Assembly (NCBI RefSeq): GCF_021165935.1
Contig: NZ_CP088953.1
Coordinates: 4,132,501 to 4,196,500, forward strand
DNA length: 64,000 bases
From: Microbulbifer elongatus
Lineage (GTDB): Bacteria > Pseudomonadota > Gammaproteobacteria > Pseudomonadales > Cellvibrionaceae
Direction of reading: 5' to 3'
This document shows positions 56,191 to 64,000 of the stretch, piece by piece. A model generated the notes under the pieces. That model made no database searches and was not told where the DNA came from. It saw only the letters and a list, made by a program, of their open reading frames with translations. How positions within the stretch are numbered: position 1 is the first letter of the stretch; each line of letters opens with the position of its first letter. Position numbers and translations under genes: made by a program.

Positions 56191-56832
56191 TTAAGCGATT
56201 GCGGGTATGGCTTTTTCTTCCAGCATGCCTTCGCGGACGATGAACTGGATGATGTCTTTTAGGCCCTTCTGTACTTTCAAATTGGAAAAGACGAAGGGGC
56301 GGCTACCACGCATTTTTTTGGCGTCGCGGTCCATGACTTCCAGGGAGGCGCCGACCAGGGGGGCGAGGTCGATTTTGTTGATGAGCAGGAGGTCGGAGCG
56401 GGTGATGCCGGGGCCGCCTTTTCTGGGGATTTTGTCGCCGGCGGAGACGTCGATGACGTAGATGGTGAGGTCGGAGAGTTCGGGGCTGAAGGTGGCGCTG
56501 AGGTTGTCGCCGCCACTTTCTACAAATACGACGTCCAGTTCGCCGTGGCGGGCGATGAGTTCGTCGATGGCGGCGAGGTTCATGGAAGCGTCTTCGCGGA
56601 TGGCGGTGTGAGGGCAGCCGCCGGTTTCAACACCGAGGATGCGGTCGGCTTCCAGGGCTTCGTGGCGGGTCAGGAACTGGGCGTCTTCCTGGGTGTAGAT
56701 GTCGTTGGTGACGACGGCGATATGGTAGTGGTCGCGCATTGCGGCGCAGAGTTCGCGCAGCAGTGCGGTTTTACCGGAGCCGACGGGGCCGCCGATGCCG
56801 ACGCGGAGGGTCTGTTTTTTTGCGGTACTCAT
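56191..56832 (-). CDS. ureG: Urease accessory GTPase UreG
   Basis: 213 residues from ATG at 56832. It is a SIMIBI-class GTPase with P-loop [11 protein letters not shown], the nickel-binding CPH motif in [25 protein letters not shown] and the NKID guanine motif. It delivers nickel with GTP hydrolysis during urease activation. It follows ureF by 82 bases. Confidence 0.97.
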   Translation of the reverse strand: MSTAKKQTLRVGIGGPVGSGKTALLRELCAAMRDHYHIAVVTNDIYTQEDAQFLTRHEALEADRILGVETGGCPHTAIREDASMNLAAIDELIARHGELDVVFVESGGDNLSATFSPELSDLTIYVIDVSAGDKIPRKGGPGITRSDLLLINKIDLAPLVGASLEVMDRDAKKMRGSRPFVFSNLKVQKGLKDIIQFIVREGMLEEKAIPAIA

Positions 56833-56914
56833 TCTTTTGCTTCCCTCTATATTTAACAATTTTTTCAACAAGTGTTTCTGGGAATTTCTTGGGATTATTA
56901 CTTTGGGTTACTGC

Positions 56915-57589
56915 CTAGGAACGGAACAACCGGCTGTATTGGGTTTCGTGCCGGGCGCTGGCGATGGCGAGTGCGGGCAGGCCTGCGCCGATTTCGAAAT
57001 CCTGGATTGCCTGCGCGCGCGCGATGGCTGCCGGAACCTGCTGCTGGATTTCACCAATCAACTGCTGTGCCTGGGTCTGCCCCAGGGGCACCAGTTTGGT
57101 GGCGGTGGCGACCTGGTTTTCCAGCCAGGACCAGACCAGCCCCAGCACCGCGGCCTGTTCATTCAGCTGCCAGTGGTGGGCGGCGATGGCGAAGGCGGCG
57201 ATAAAACTGCTGTCGCCTTCCAGCGTCGGGGTTTCAATGTCCAGCTGAGAAAGCAGGCGCATCAGGGCGATACCGGTTGCGGTGTCGGTGAGGCGCAGCT
57301 CTTTGGTTTCCCTGCAGGCGAGGCTGTAGTCATTCCAGTAATTCAGTTGCTGGGTATCGCTTTCCTGCAGGGCTCGGTGGCAGCGCAGCAGTAGCGGGCA
57401 ATCCACTTGTGCGAAGGATTCTGCCAACTGCAATGACAGCCACTCTCGCGTGTCCGTAAGGTTTTTTATCCAGCCGGTCTCCACCGCGTATTCCAGTCCT
57501 TGCGAAAAGGCATAACCGCCCACGGGTAGACTGGCACTGGAGAGTTGCAGCAATCGCAGCAGGGCGGCATCAGTGGTGGTGATGCTCAT
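56915..57589 (-). CDS. ureF: Urease accessory protein UreF
   Basis: 224 residues from ATG at 57589. All-helical; LLRLLQLSSASLPVGGYAFSQGLEYAVE is the family N-terminus and ARHETQYSRLFRS the C-terminus. It bridges UreD and UreG in the activation complex. The start lies 20 bases inside the ureE 3' end; the longer frame to 57652 reads through the His-rich tail of ureE out of phase and is not used. Confidence 0.95.
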   Translation of the reverse strand: MSITTTDAALLRLLQLSSASLPVGGYAFSQGLEYAVETGWIKNLTDTREWLSLQLAESFAQVDCPLLLRCHRALQESDTQQLNYWNDYSLACRETKELRLTDTATGIALMRLLSQLDIETPTLEGDSSFIAAFAIAAHHWQLNEQAAVLGLVWSWLENQVATATKLVPLGQTQAQQLIGEIQQQVPAAIARAQAIQDFEIGAGLPALAIASARHETQYSRLFRS

Positions 57590-58088
57590 GCTGCTCGCCG
57601 TGGTGATGATGACTGTGATCACTCTGCCCATGGGAGTGACTGTGGCCGCCACTGTATGCGCCGGATTCAGGTACGAGTACAGCCTGCTCTCGAGTCAGTT
57701 TCAGTCCGAGCAATTCCAGCATCTCCTCCAGTACGTGATCCGGAGTTATACGCAGCCAGCGATCTTCCACACTGTCCGAGATCTGCAGTTTCACGTGGCG
57801 GTTGCCCAGGTGGTAACAGGCGCGCGAGAAGGTCACCCAGTCATCGCTTCGGGCGGTGGTGACGGGTTCTTCCGCACCGAGTACCTCGATGGTTTTTCCG
57901 CACTCGCTTTGCAGAATTTCGCCGACCAGTAGGGGTTTTCCGCGCTCGAGAAAGATGCGCACTTCGGAGCCATCATCAGCAAAAACACGCAAGCGACCGC
58001 GGTCACGCTGCAGATGATCGAGAATTACGCGGTAGTCCGCGCTCAACTCGGGCTTGATACCGAGGCGTCGAAAGATTTCCAGGGTCAC
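57570..58088 (-). CDS. ureE: Urease accessory nickel chaperone UreE
   Basis: 172 residues from GTG at 58088 (AGGAG about eight bases upstream). The peptide-binding and metallochaperone domains (EVLGAEEPVT, ACYHLGNRHV with the nickel-site His) are followed by a His-rich C-terminal tail (about 149-172, ending HHHH). It stores nickel and passes it to UreG. It overlaps ureF by 20 bases. Confidence 0.95.
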   Translation of the reverse strand: MTLEIFRRLGIKPELSADYRVILDHLQRDRGRLRVFADDGSEVRIFLERGKPLLVGEILQSECGKTIEVLGAEEPVTTARSDDWVTFSRACYHLGNRHVKLQISDSVEDRWLRITPDHVLEEMLELLGLKLTREQAVLVPESGAYSGGHSHSHGQSDHSHHHHGEQHEHHHH

Positions 58089-58135
58089 GACTTACTCCTA
58101 TTTTTCTGAACAACAACAGCAATCAAAACAGGTAT

Positions 58136-59866
58136 TCAAAACAAACAGTAACGCTGTGCCAGTGGCAACTCGGTGGCAGGCTCGCAGGTGAGCAGCTCGC
58201 CATTCGCACGCACTTCGTAAGTCTGCGGATCGACGCTGACATCCGGTTGCCAGTCGTTCAGGATCATGTCTTTTTTGCTGATGGTGCGGGTGTTTTTACA
58301 GGGAGCCAGGGTTCGCAACAGCCCCAGCTGTTCGGCCACCTTGTTTTGCATGGCAGCCTGGGACACAAAGGTCAGTGATGTTTTTGCGGCGGCAATGCCG
58401 AGGGCACCGAACATGGGGCGGTAATGCACCGGCTGTGGCGTGGGAATCGAGGCATTCGGGTCGCCCATGGGCGCAGCGGCGATCATGCCACCCTTTAAGA
58501 TCAGCGACGGTTTGATACCGAAAAAGGCCGGCTTCCACAGCACCAGGTCCGCAAGTTTCCCCACTTCGACAGATCCCACTTCGTGGGCGATTCCGTGGGT
58601 GATGGCCGGGTTGATGGTGTACTTGGCGATAAAGCGGCGCGCACGGAAATTATCCGCACCGGCAGTATCACCACTGCTGTCCTCGGCCAAGGTGCCGCGC
58701 TGTACTTTCATTTTGTGCGCGGTCTGCCAAGTGCGGGTAACCACTTCCCCTACCCGACCCATGGCCTGGGAATCGGACGCAATCATGCTGAAGGCGCCGA
58801 GATCGTGAAACAGGTCTTCCGCGGCGATGGTTTCCTTGCGGATACGGGAATCCGCAAAGGCGATGTCTTCCGGAATACTGGTGTCCAGGTGGTGGCACAC
58901 CATCAGCATATCCAGATGCTCATCGACCGTATTGATGGTGTAGGGGCGTGTAGGATTGGTGGACGACGGCAACACATTGGACGAGGCACAGGCCTTGATG
59001 ATGTCCGGCGCGTGACCGCCACCGGCACCTTCGGTGTGATAGGTGTGAATGGCGCGGCCTTTGAAAGCCCCCAGGGTGTCATCCACAAAACCGGATTCAT
59101 TCAGGGTGTCGGTGTGAATGGCCACCTGCACATCGTATTTTTCTGCCACCGTCAGGCAGCAGTCGATGGACGCCGGTGTGGTGCCCCAGTCTTCGTGCAG
59201 TTTCAGGCCACAGGCGCCGCTTTCCAGTTGTTCCTCGATCGCTTCCGGCAGACTTGCATTGCCTTTACCGAGAAAGCCAAAGTTCATCGGCAGGCTGTCA
59301 GTGGCCTGCAGCATCTTGCCAATATTCCAGGGGCCCGGTGTGCAGGTGGTTGCATTGGTGCCGGTAGCCGGACCGGTGCCGCCGCCAATCATGGTGGTGA
59401 CGCCGGACATCAACGCCTCTTCCACCTGCTGCGGACAGATAAAATGAATATGCGCGTCGATGGCACCGGCGGTAAGAATCGAACCCTCACCGGCAATGAT
59501 CTCCGTGCCCGGGCCGATAATAATTTCCACCCCCTCCTGCACATCGGGGTTACCCGCCTTGCCGATACCGCAAATGCGTCCGTCCTTTACCGCCACATCC
59601 GCCTTGACCACGCCCCAGTGATCGAGAATCAACGCATTGGTAATCACCAGATCCGGTGTTTCCGCAGAAGGACGCTGGCTCTGGCCCATACCATCGCGGA
59701 TAACCTTGCCGCCACCGAATTTGACCTCGTCCCCGTAGCGGGTGAAATCTTTTTCTACCTGTAACCACAGCTCGGTATCCGCCAGGCGCACACGATCGCC
59801 GGTGGTGGGACCGAACATCTGTGCATAACTCTCTCGGTCCATATGGGCTCGATCCTTCCGGCTCAT
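58136..59866 (-). CDS. ureC: Urease alpha subunit (catalytic)
   Basis: 576 residues from ATG at 59866, which overlaps the ureB stop (ATGA); an in-frame ATG at 59842 fits the usual UreC N-terminus about as well. The N-terminal [18 protein letters not shown] is typical. Nickel ligands and active-site parts are intact: HIHFICP, the carbamylated lysine in [13 protein letters not shown], and [21 protein letters not shown] with the catalytic His. It hydrolyses urea to ammonia and carbamate. Confidence 0.97.
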   Translation of the reverse strand: MSRKDRAHMDRESYAQMFGPTTGDRVRLADTELWLQVEKDFTRYGDEVKFGGGKVIRDGMGQSQRPSAETPDLVITNALILDHWGVVKADVAVKDGRICGIGKAGNPDVQEGVEIIIGPGTEIIAGEGSILTAGAIDAHIHFICPQQVEEALMSGVTTMIGGGTGPATGTNATTCTPGPWNIGKMLQATDSLPMNFGFLGKGNASLPEAIEEQLESGACGLKLHEDWGTTPASIDCCLTVAEKYDVQVAIHTDTLNESGFVDDTLGAFKGRAIHTYHTEGAGGGHAPDIIKACASSNVLPSSTNPTRPYTINTVDEHLDMLMVCHHLDTSIPEDIAFADSRIRKETIAAEDLFHDLGAFSMIASDSQAMGRVGEVVTRTWQTAHKMKVQRGTLAEDSSGDTAGADNFRARRFIAKYTINPAITHGIAHEVGSVEVGKLADLVLWKPAFFGIKPSLILKGGMIAAAPMGDPNASIPTPQPVHYRPMFGALGIAAAKTSLTFVSQAAMQNKVAEQLGLLRTLAPCKNTRTISKKDMILNDWQPDVSVDPQTYEVRANGELLTCEPATELPLAQRYCLF

Positions 59867-60198
59867 GCTTTTTCTGCTCCCTCGCCATCGAGCGGTCCCA
59901 TTACTTCACCGCGAAATCCATAGACCACGCGCGCACCCGCGTAGGCCACCAATTCCACCTCGCGCCCCTGCCCGGGCTCGAAGCGCACCGCGGTGCCGGA
60001 GGCAATATTCAAGTGAAAACCTCGGGCCTGTTCGCGCTCAAAGCGCAGTGCCGGATTGACTTCAAAAAAATGATAGTGGGAGCCCACCTGCACCGGGCGG
60101 TCGCCGGTATTTTCCACCCGCAGGGTACGGGTTTCCCGGCCGGGGTTGAGTTCGATATCGCCCCTGTCCGCGGCGACCTGGATTTCTCCGGGAATCAT
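59863..60198 (-). CDS. ureB: Urease beta subunit
   Basis: 111 residues from ATG at 60198. Family blocks are [33 protein letters not shown] and [13 protein letters not shown]. It forms the structural trimer with UreA and UreC. It is separate from ureA (15-base gap), as in enterobacteria, not fused as in Helicobacter. Confidence 0.97.
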   Translation of the reverse strand: MIPGEIQVAADRGDIELNPGRETRTLRVENTGDRPVQVGSHYHFFEVNPALRFEREQARGFHLNIASGTAVRFEPGQGREVELVAYAGARVVYGFRGEVMGPLDGEGAEKA

Positions 60199-60213
60199 TA
60201 ACGTGTCTCCGCT

Positions 60214-60516
60214 TTAGCTGATAGGGTTGTGCACGGTCACCAGTTTGGTGCCGTCGGGGAAAGTGGCCTCAACCTGCACCTCATGGATCAGCTCTGCCAC
60301 CCCATCCATCACCTGATCGGCATTCAAAATTTCGCGGCCATACCCCATCAATTCCGCCACACTTTTACCATCCCGCGCGCCCTCGATAATTTCCATGGTG
60401 ATCAGTGCGACCGCTTCCGGGTAATTCAGCTTTAAACCTCGCGCCAGGCGTCTCTCGGCCAAAAGCGCAGCGGTAAATACCAGCAGCTTGTCTTTTTCTC
60501 TCGGCAGCAATTCCAT
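60214..60516 (-). CDS. ureA: Urease gamma subunit
   Basis: 100 residues. [47 protein letters not shown] and [18 protein letters not shown] cover the whole family length. It is the smallest structural subunit. An AAGG-type ribosome site lies upstream. Confidence 0.97.
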   Translation of the reverse strand: MELLPREKDKLLVFTAALLAERRLARGLKLNYPEAVALITMEIIEGARDGKSVAELMGYGREILNADQVMDGVAELIHEVQVEATFPDGTKLVTVHNPIS

Positions 60517-60552
60517 GGGTAAACCTTTTTAATACAATCTGCGATTCGCTAT

Positions 60553-61446
60553 TCAGGTGCGCCAGATACGCGGTGCGCAGGCCGGACGATCGAGTAGCTC
60601 CGGGCGAACAGTTTCCCAGAGTCTGGTCAGCAACCCCCGCACTTCAAACGCGCAGTGGCCGAGTACCCGCACCACAAAAATATTGGCCACCAGCGTAACG
60701 CCGCCGATGCAGCGTCTTTCTGAATCCGCCACCAGCGCCCGGCAATCCTCCAGCAGCTCTTCGGAAAAAATATTGGTAAATGGCCCCATCACCAGCAGCC
60801 CGTTCACCGGCAAGCTCCGCAGCCCCGCCGCCGCCCGCAAAATATTGTCACTATCACCACCTAGCCGTAGTGACTCCACCAGCAACGGCTTGCCTTCAAT
60901 GAAAATTTCCAGCCGCTGCAGCAACCGGCCACCGCTGAAATCCTCATCACAGGCGGGCAACCCCAGCGAGGTCACCTCCCATCCGACAAACCGCGCCCCG
61001 GCCTCCAGATCCACCCGCATGGTCATGGCACCATTGGCACCCGGGTAGGCAATATTCTCCAGCGGCAACCACTCCAGGCTGGCATCGCGCGCAACCCGCA
61101 AAAACGTGTTCTGACACTGCAGCAACGCATCCGGCCGCGCCCGATACACCCGCCCCGCACCGGTGGTCGTCACCAGCGCCTGCGCCCCTTCATCCACCGC
61201 CACCCGAATATCCAACTGATCCCCGGAAACCAGCCCACCGGGTGGATGCAACAAATACACATGAGCCAGATCCCGCCCCTCGGGAAAGAACGGCTTCTGA
61301 ACATACAAAGGCCCGCGGTGGTAGTTCCGCGCCAACCGACAGCCCCGCACCGTGCGCTCAAAACGCAACTCCAGATCCGCCTGCCAGCGGGTCGCACTGG
61401 TAGCGTCGGATATGTTGGCAATATCGGGAATAACGAGCTGATTCAT
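60553..61446 (-). CDS. ureD: Urease accessory protein UreD
   Basis: 297 residues from ATG at 61446 (a TTG precedes it in frame). Characteristic stretches are GPLYVQKPFFPEG, HVYLLHPPGGLVSGDQLDI, TTTGAGRVYRA and GRLLQRLEIF. It binds apo-urease and provides the nickel channel with UreF/UreG. It is the first gene of ureDABCEFG; the upstream 479-base region should hold the operon promoter. Confidence 0.95.
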   Translation of the reverse strand: MNQLVIPDIANISDATSATRWQADLELRFERTVRGCRLARNYHRGPLYVQKPFFPEGRDLAHVYLLHPPGGLVSGDQLDIRVAVDEGAQALVTTTGAGRVYRARPDALLQCQNTFLRVARDASLEWLPLENIAYPGANGAMTMRVDLEAGARFVGWEVTSLGLPACDEDFSGGRLLQRLEIFIEGKPLLVESLRLGGDSDNILRAAAGLRSLPVNGLLVMGPFTNIFSEELLEDCRALVADSERRCIGGVTLVANIFVVRVLGHCAFEVRGLLTRLWETVRPELLDRPACAPRIWRT

Positions 61447-61449
61447 CAA

Positions 61450-61928
61450 AAGCCGAGTGGCCCCTGGAGGCAGTTGCCACGAAATCTCTGGTTGGATTTG
61501 AGGACAATCAAAACAAGAATCCCCCGGAGGCGGAATGCGTCAATTGACGTAGTTCTGGTAGCGACGGAAAGTTGGCTTATCGCGGCCAGTTTGATGGCAG
61601 CCGACCGGGAAATGATGAACCGGTGGACGGAAAGGATTTAATGCAAGCTGTGGATAAGGTTCTGGCTGGCGAGAAGCCGAGTGAAGAGCAGACACCTTCT
61701 ATCGGCTGCAATATCAAGTGGAAGTAGCATTCGAATGACAGCGGTGAGGCGCACGAGTTGGAAAAAATAATACGGTAATCGAGAAGGCACTGATACCGGG
61801 GGCTGCCTCGCGAGACCTTCAAAAACAGGATGTTTTTGCAGAGCCCCCAGGGATGGGTTCACGGCGTGTCTCGCGAGGCAGCACCCGGTAGCAGTGCCCC
61901 CCCTTAACGAGAAAAGAACCCACGTGAG
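61450..61928. other. 479-base intergenic region upstream of ureD with a cloverleaf repeat
   Basis: It lies between the glutamine amidotransferase gene (ending leftward at 61929) and ureD. It holds repeat H (61786-61898). The part 61450-61785 contains no credible gene and presumably the urease promoter; I could not assign a sigma-54 or other defined site. Confidence 0.55.
61786..61898 (+). repeat. Cloverleaf intergenic repeat, copy H
   Basis: The arms 61786-61816 and 61868-61898 pair (CTGCCTCGCGAGAC / GTCTCGCGAGGCAG exact, outer GGCACTG / CAGTGCC). The inner hairpin, CTTCAAAAAC and GTTTTTGCAG, is imperfect, with the AGGAT-type loop. The core is CCCCCAGGGATGGGTTCACGGCGT. This is subtype 1. It lies upstream of the urease operon. 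Confidence 0.88.
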
Positions 61929-62636
61929 CTACGAAGCACCTTTCAAAAAAGCCAACATCCAGCGCGCCACCGCACTCGCATGGATATCGTTGTGTAGGGA
62001 CTCTTTGCCCTTCTCCACCATATCCGCCCCGAACACCTCCTGACGCAACTCCATCAGTCCCTTCGAATACGGTTTGGTAAACTCCGGGTGCGCCTGCATC
62101 GTAAGCATGTGCTCACCCACCTGCAGCATCGCATAAGGACAGAAATCACTGGACGCAATCACCTTCGTCTTTGGCGGCAACGCCACCACCTGATCCTGAT
62201 GACTCACCAGCAGACTGAACTCCCCTTGCGGCTCCACCATCCAGTTCGGCGTTTCCTGCACCTCATAACTGTGCACACCCACACCCCAGCCCTTCTCCGA
62301 CTTGCGCGCCTCGCCACCCAGCGCCTGCGCAATCAACTGGTGGCCAAAACAGATTCCCAGGGTCGGCTTCTTTCGCTTGTGCAGCTCGCGCACAAACTCC
62401 ATCAACGGCGCAATCCACGGCTGATCATCGTAGACTCCGGTCTTACTGCCCGTCATCAGATAGGCGTCCACCTCATCAATATCGTCTGGATAATGCCCGT
62501 GCTGTACCTCATAAGTGACAAACACCAAAGACGGATCTTCCCGCTGCAGCAGCGCCGCAAACATCTCCGGGTACTCCCCAAACTCCTCTACCAGCTGGGG
62601 GCGCACATCATCCGTTTTCAGAACACCAATCTTCAT
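61929..62636 (-). CDS. Class I glutamine amidotransferase-like protein
   Basis: 235 residues from ATG at 62636 (AGGTGAAGAA upstream). The triad is visible: nucleophile Cys in LGICFGHQLIAQALGG, and His/Glu in MQAHPEFTKPY. The protein is a stand-alone amidotransferase of the GMP-synthase-like (GuaA N-terminal) type, as in enzymes acting on gamma-glutamyl compounds or with unknown partners. No synthetase partner is adjacent. It may share context with urease only by chance. Confidence 0.88.
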   Translation of the reverse strand: MKIGVLKTDDVRPQLVEEFGEYPEMFAALLQREDPSLVFVTYEVQHGHYPDDIDEVDAYLMTGSKTGVYDDQPWIAPLMEFVRELHKRKKPTLGICFGHQLIAQALGGEARKSEKGWGVGVHSYEVQETPNWMVEPQGEFSLLVSHQDQVVALPPKTKVIASSDFCPYAMLQVGEHMLTMQAHPEFTKPYSKGLMELRQEVFGADMVEKGKESLHNDIHASAVARWMLAFLKGAS

Positions 62637-62853
62637 TTCTTCACCTGTAAAAATGCCGGCACGATACTTTGTGATCACATTATTGCGCTCACTCCAGTAG
62701 CGAACAACCCTCGGCCCCACCAACGATCAGGAACCGCAATACGTTGTCGCCCATTCAAACGCAATCGTGTTGCGCAAACCAGCCCACGTCTAGACTCAGA
62801 ATGTTGCGAAAATCCGTTCATCGGCAACGCCATGTAGTCCAAGGAGTGACCCC

Positions 62854-63591
62854 ATGAAATCTCTCAGCCTTGCCACCGCCCTTCTGGTGGCGTCCCTCGG
62901 TGCCAGTCAGTGCCTGGCCGACTACGAGCAGGGCGATGTTGTCGTCCGCATAGGCTGGGGACACGTGGACCCGGATGACGACTCCGACCTGCTGCACATC
63001 GACAACACCCTCTATCTGGACGACACCCGGGTATATGTCGACGATGGCGACAGCGCCACCTTTACCGCCAGCTGGCTGTTTGCCGACCACTTCGCCCTCG
63101 GCTTACTCGCCGCTCTGCCTTTTGAGCACGACCTCGCAGTCGCTGGCCTGCCGACCCTGGACGGTGACCTGCTGGGCAAGGTGGATCTGGGCAGTATCGA
63201 GCACCTGCCTCCCACGCTCACCGTGCAGTGGTTCCCGGTGTGCAAGGAATCCTGGGTACAGCCTTACGTGGGATTTGGGGTGAACTTCACCACGTTTATG
63301 GACGAAGACATCAGCAACGTCGCCCAGGATTACTTTGAAGATGTGCTCAATGCCAGCAGCAACGCCAGCCTGAAGCTGGATGATTCCTGGGGACTGGCCG
63401 GGGAACTGGGGGTAGACATCATGTTTGGCCGCGATAGCAACTGGCTGTTCAACGCCGCGGTCTGGTACCTGGATATCGATACCGAGGCAAAAATCGATTT
63501 CCGTACCACCCAGGGCTACAACACCCGTATCACCACCGATGTGGATATAGACCCCTGGGTGTACTCGATCGGCATCGGCTATACATTCTGA
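62854..63591 (+). CDS. ompW: OmpW-family outer-membrane protein
   Basis: 245 residues (AAGGAG before the ATG). The signal peptide ends near residue 22 (ASQCLA). The barrel begins with EQGDVVVRIGWGHVDPDDDS, contains LPPTLTVQWFP and the PYVGFGVNFTTF segment, and ends in IGYTF with a terminal Phe. OmpW is an 8-strand barrel giving passage to small hydrophobic compounds. It is divergent from the amidotransferase gene. Confidence 0.92.
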   Translation: MKSLSLATALLVASLGASQCLADYEQGDVVVRIGWGHVDPDDDSDLLHIDNTLYLDDTRVYVDDGDSATFTASWLFADHFALGLLAALPFEHDLAVAGLPTLDGDLLGKVDLGSIEHLPPTLTVQWFPVCKESWVQPYVGFGVNFTTFMDEDISNVAQDYFEDVLNASSNASLKLDDSWGLAGELGVDIMFGRDSNWLFNAAVWYLDIDTEAKIDFRTTQGYNTRITTDVDIDPWVYSIGIGYTF

Positions 63592-63594
63592 CCA

Positions 63595-63630
63595 GCCCGC
63601 CCGCGGGCACGGCGGTGCGCGCGGGTGCCC
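63595..63630 (+). terminator. GC-rich hairpins after the OmpW gene
   Basis: GCCCGC / GCGGGC (63595-63608) and an overlapping GGGCAC / GTGCCC (63605-63630) could form alternative stems. No T-run follows, so this is a weak terminator call. Confidence 0.35.
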
Positions 63631-63843
63631 ACCCTTCTCCTGACAATGATTGCATTTTGCGCCAGTGAACTGGCAGCATGTCCTCTGTTACGCTGATAAT
63701 TGGGCGGAAGATTGCCCAGATATTGCCTTTCCAAAGAATAAAAGCCGGTATCGCCGCCCCAAAAGGCACCGCTGTCATTTTTCATGTATGATTGCGCGCC
63801 GATTGATCATTTTTTAGCCGGCAGGCGAGCCACAGGAGAAATA

Positions 63844-64000
63844 ATGACCTCATCCACTTCCTCAAGTGATATCCAGCCTGCCGAGACTGGCAAGAAGAAG
63901 GCTTTTACCCGTTTCCTCGATACGGTCGAGTGGCTCGGTAACTTGCTACCGCATCCCATCACCCTGTTTGCCATGTTCGCCCTCGGCGTGGTGGTCTTGA
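63844..64000 (+). CDS. AbgT-family transporter, N-terminal part (runs off the right edge)
   Basis: The ATG at 63844 follows AGGAG. The 52 readable residues have a polar N-terminus, then FTRFLDTVEWLGNLLPHP and a hydrophobic helix ITLFAMFALGVVV. RFLDTVEWLGNLLPHP is a hallmark of the AbgT/MtrF family (p-aminobenzoyl-glutamate importers and antimetabolite exporters). The rest lies outside the window. Confidence 0.85.
   Translation, partial: MTSSTSSSDIQPAETGKKKAFTRFLDTVEWLGNLLPHPITLFAMFALGVVVL

Overview
The window reads as chromosomal DNA of a marine, polysaccharide-degrading gammaproteobacterium close to Microbulbifer and relatives. This is inferred from a secreted protein with a polyserine linker, a GC-rich coding style, the gene order nrdR-ribD-ribE-ribBA-ribH-nusB-thiL-pgpA, and many TonB/outer-membrane systems. 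No rRNA, tRNA, phage, transposase, integrase or CRISPR array was recognised. Coding density is high and almost every gene has clear family features.

Layout: 0-1 kb is the N-terminus of a secreted binding-module/polyserine protein. 1.1-6 kb is an iron-type TonB receptor with a PepSY membrane protein and a two-component system. 6.1-7.3 kb is an RsgA-type GTPase. 8-15.6 kb is the riboflavin/thiamine block with nrdR, followed by a Fur/Zur-type regulator and glyA. 17.7-26.3 kb is a complete heme-acquisition locus: tonB-exbB-exbD-hmuT-hmuU-hmuV on one strand, and a divergent heme receptor with hutX-hutZ on the other. 26.4-29.2 kb holds a small lipoprotein, an FNR/ANR regulator and hemN, whose upstream region carries a perfect FNR box. 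29.2-31.3 kb holds two valine-catabolism genes. 31.9-44.2 kb holds ettA, a hybrid histidine kinase, two paralogous 7TM diguanylate cyclases around an exported KatG and a NYN protein, then a MOSC protein and a questin-oxidase-like protein. 44.2-61.4 kb is a nitrogen block: urtABCDE, a porin, a sensor kinase fused to an NCS1 permease with its LuxR-type response regulator, and ureDABCEFG with a small His-rich exported protein. The right edge holds a glutamine amidotransferase, an OmpW-like porin and the start of an AbgT transporter.

The strongest non-coding signal is a family of eight ~110-130 bp intergenic elements. Each has two long outer arms that are complementary to each other, an inner hairpin, and a nearly invariant single-stranded core (CAGGGATGGGTTCAC or a close variant). 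The arms differ between copies but remain paired within each copy, which suggests that structure is maintained. Three copies lie inside otherwise operon-like gene runs (ribH/ribBA, ribBA/ribE, hmuT/hmuU). A second hairpin family with its own conserved core has two inverted copies between the heme receptor and hutX. The most interesting protein-level system is the urea block, where a permease-like sensor kinase with a Cys-rich cluster sits beside uptake and hydrolysis genes and is a candidate nitrogen-compound sensor.
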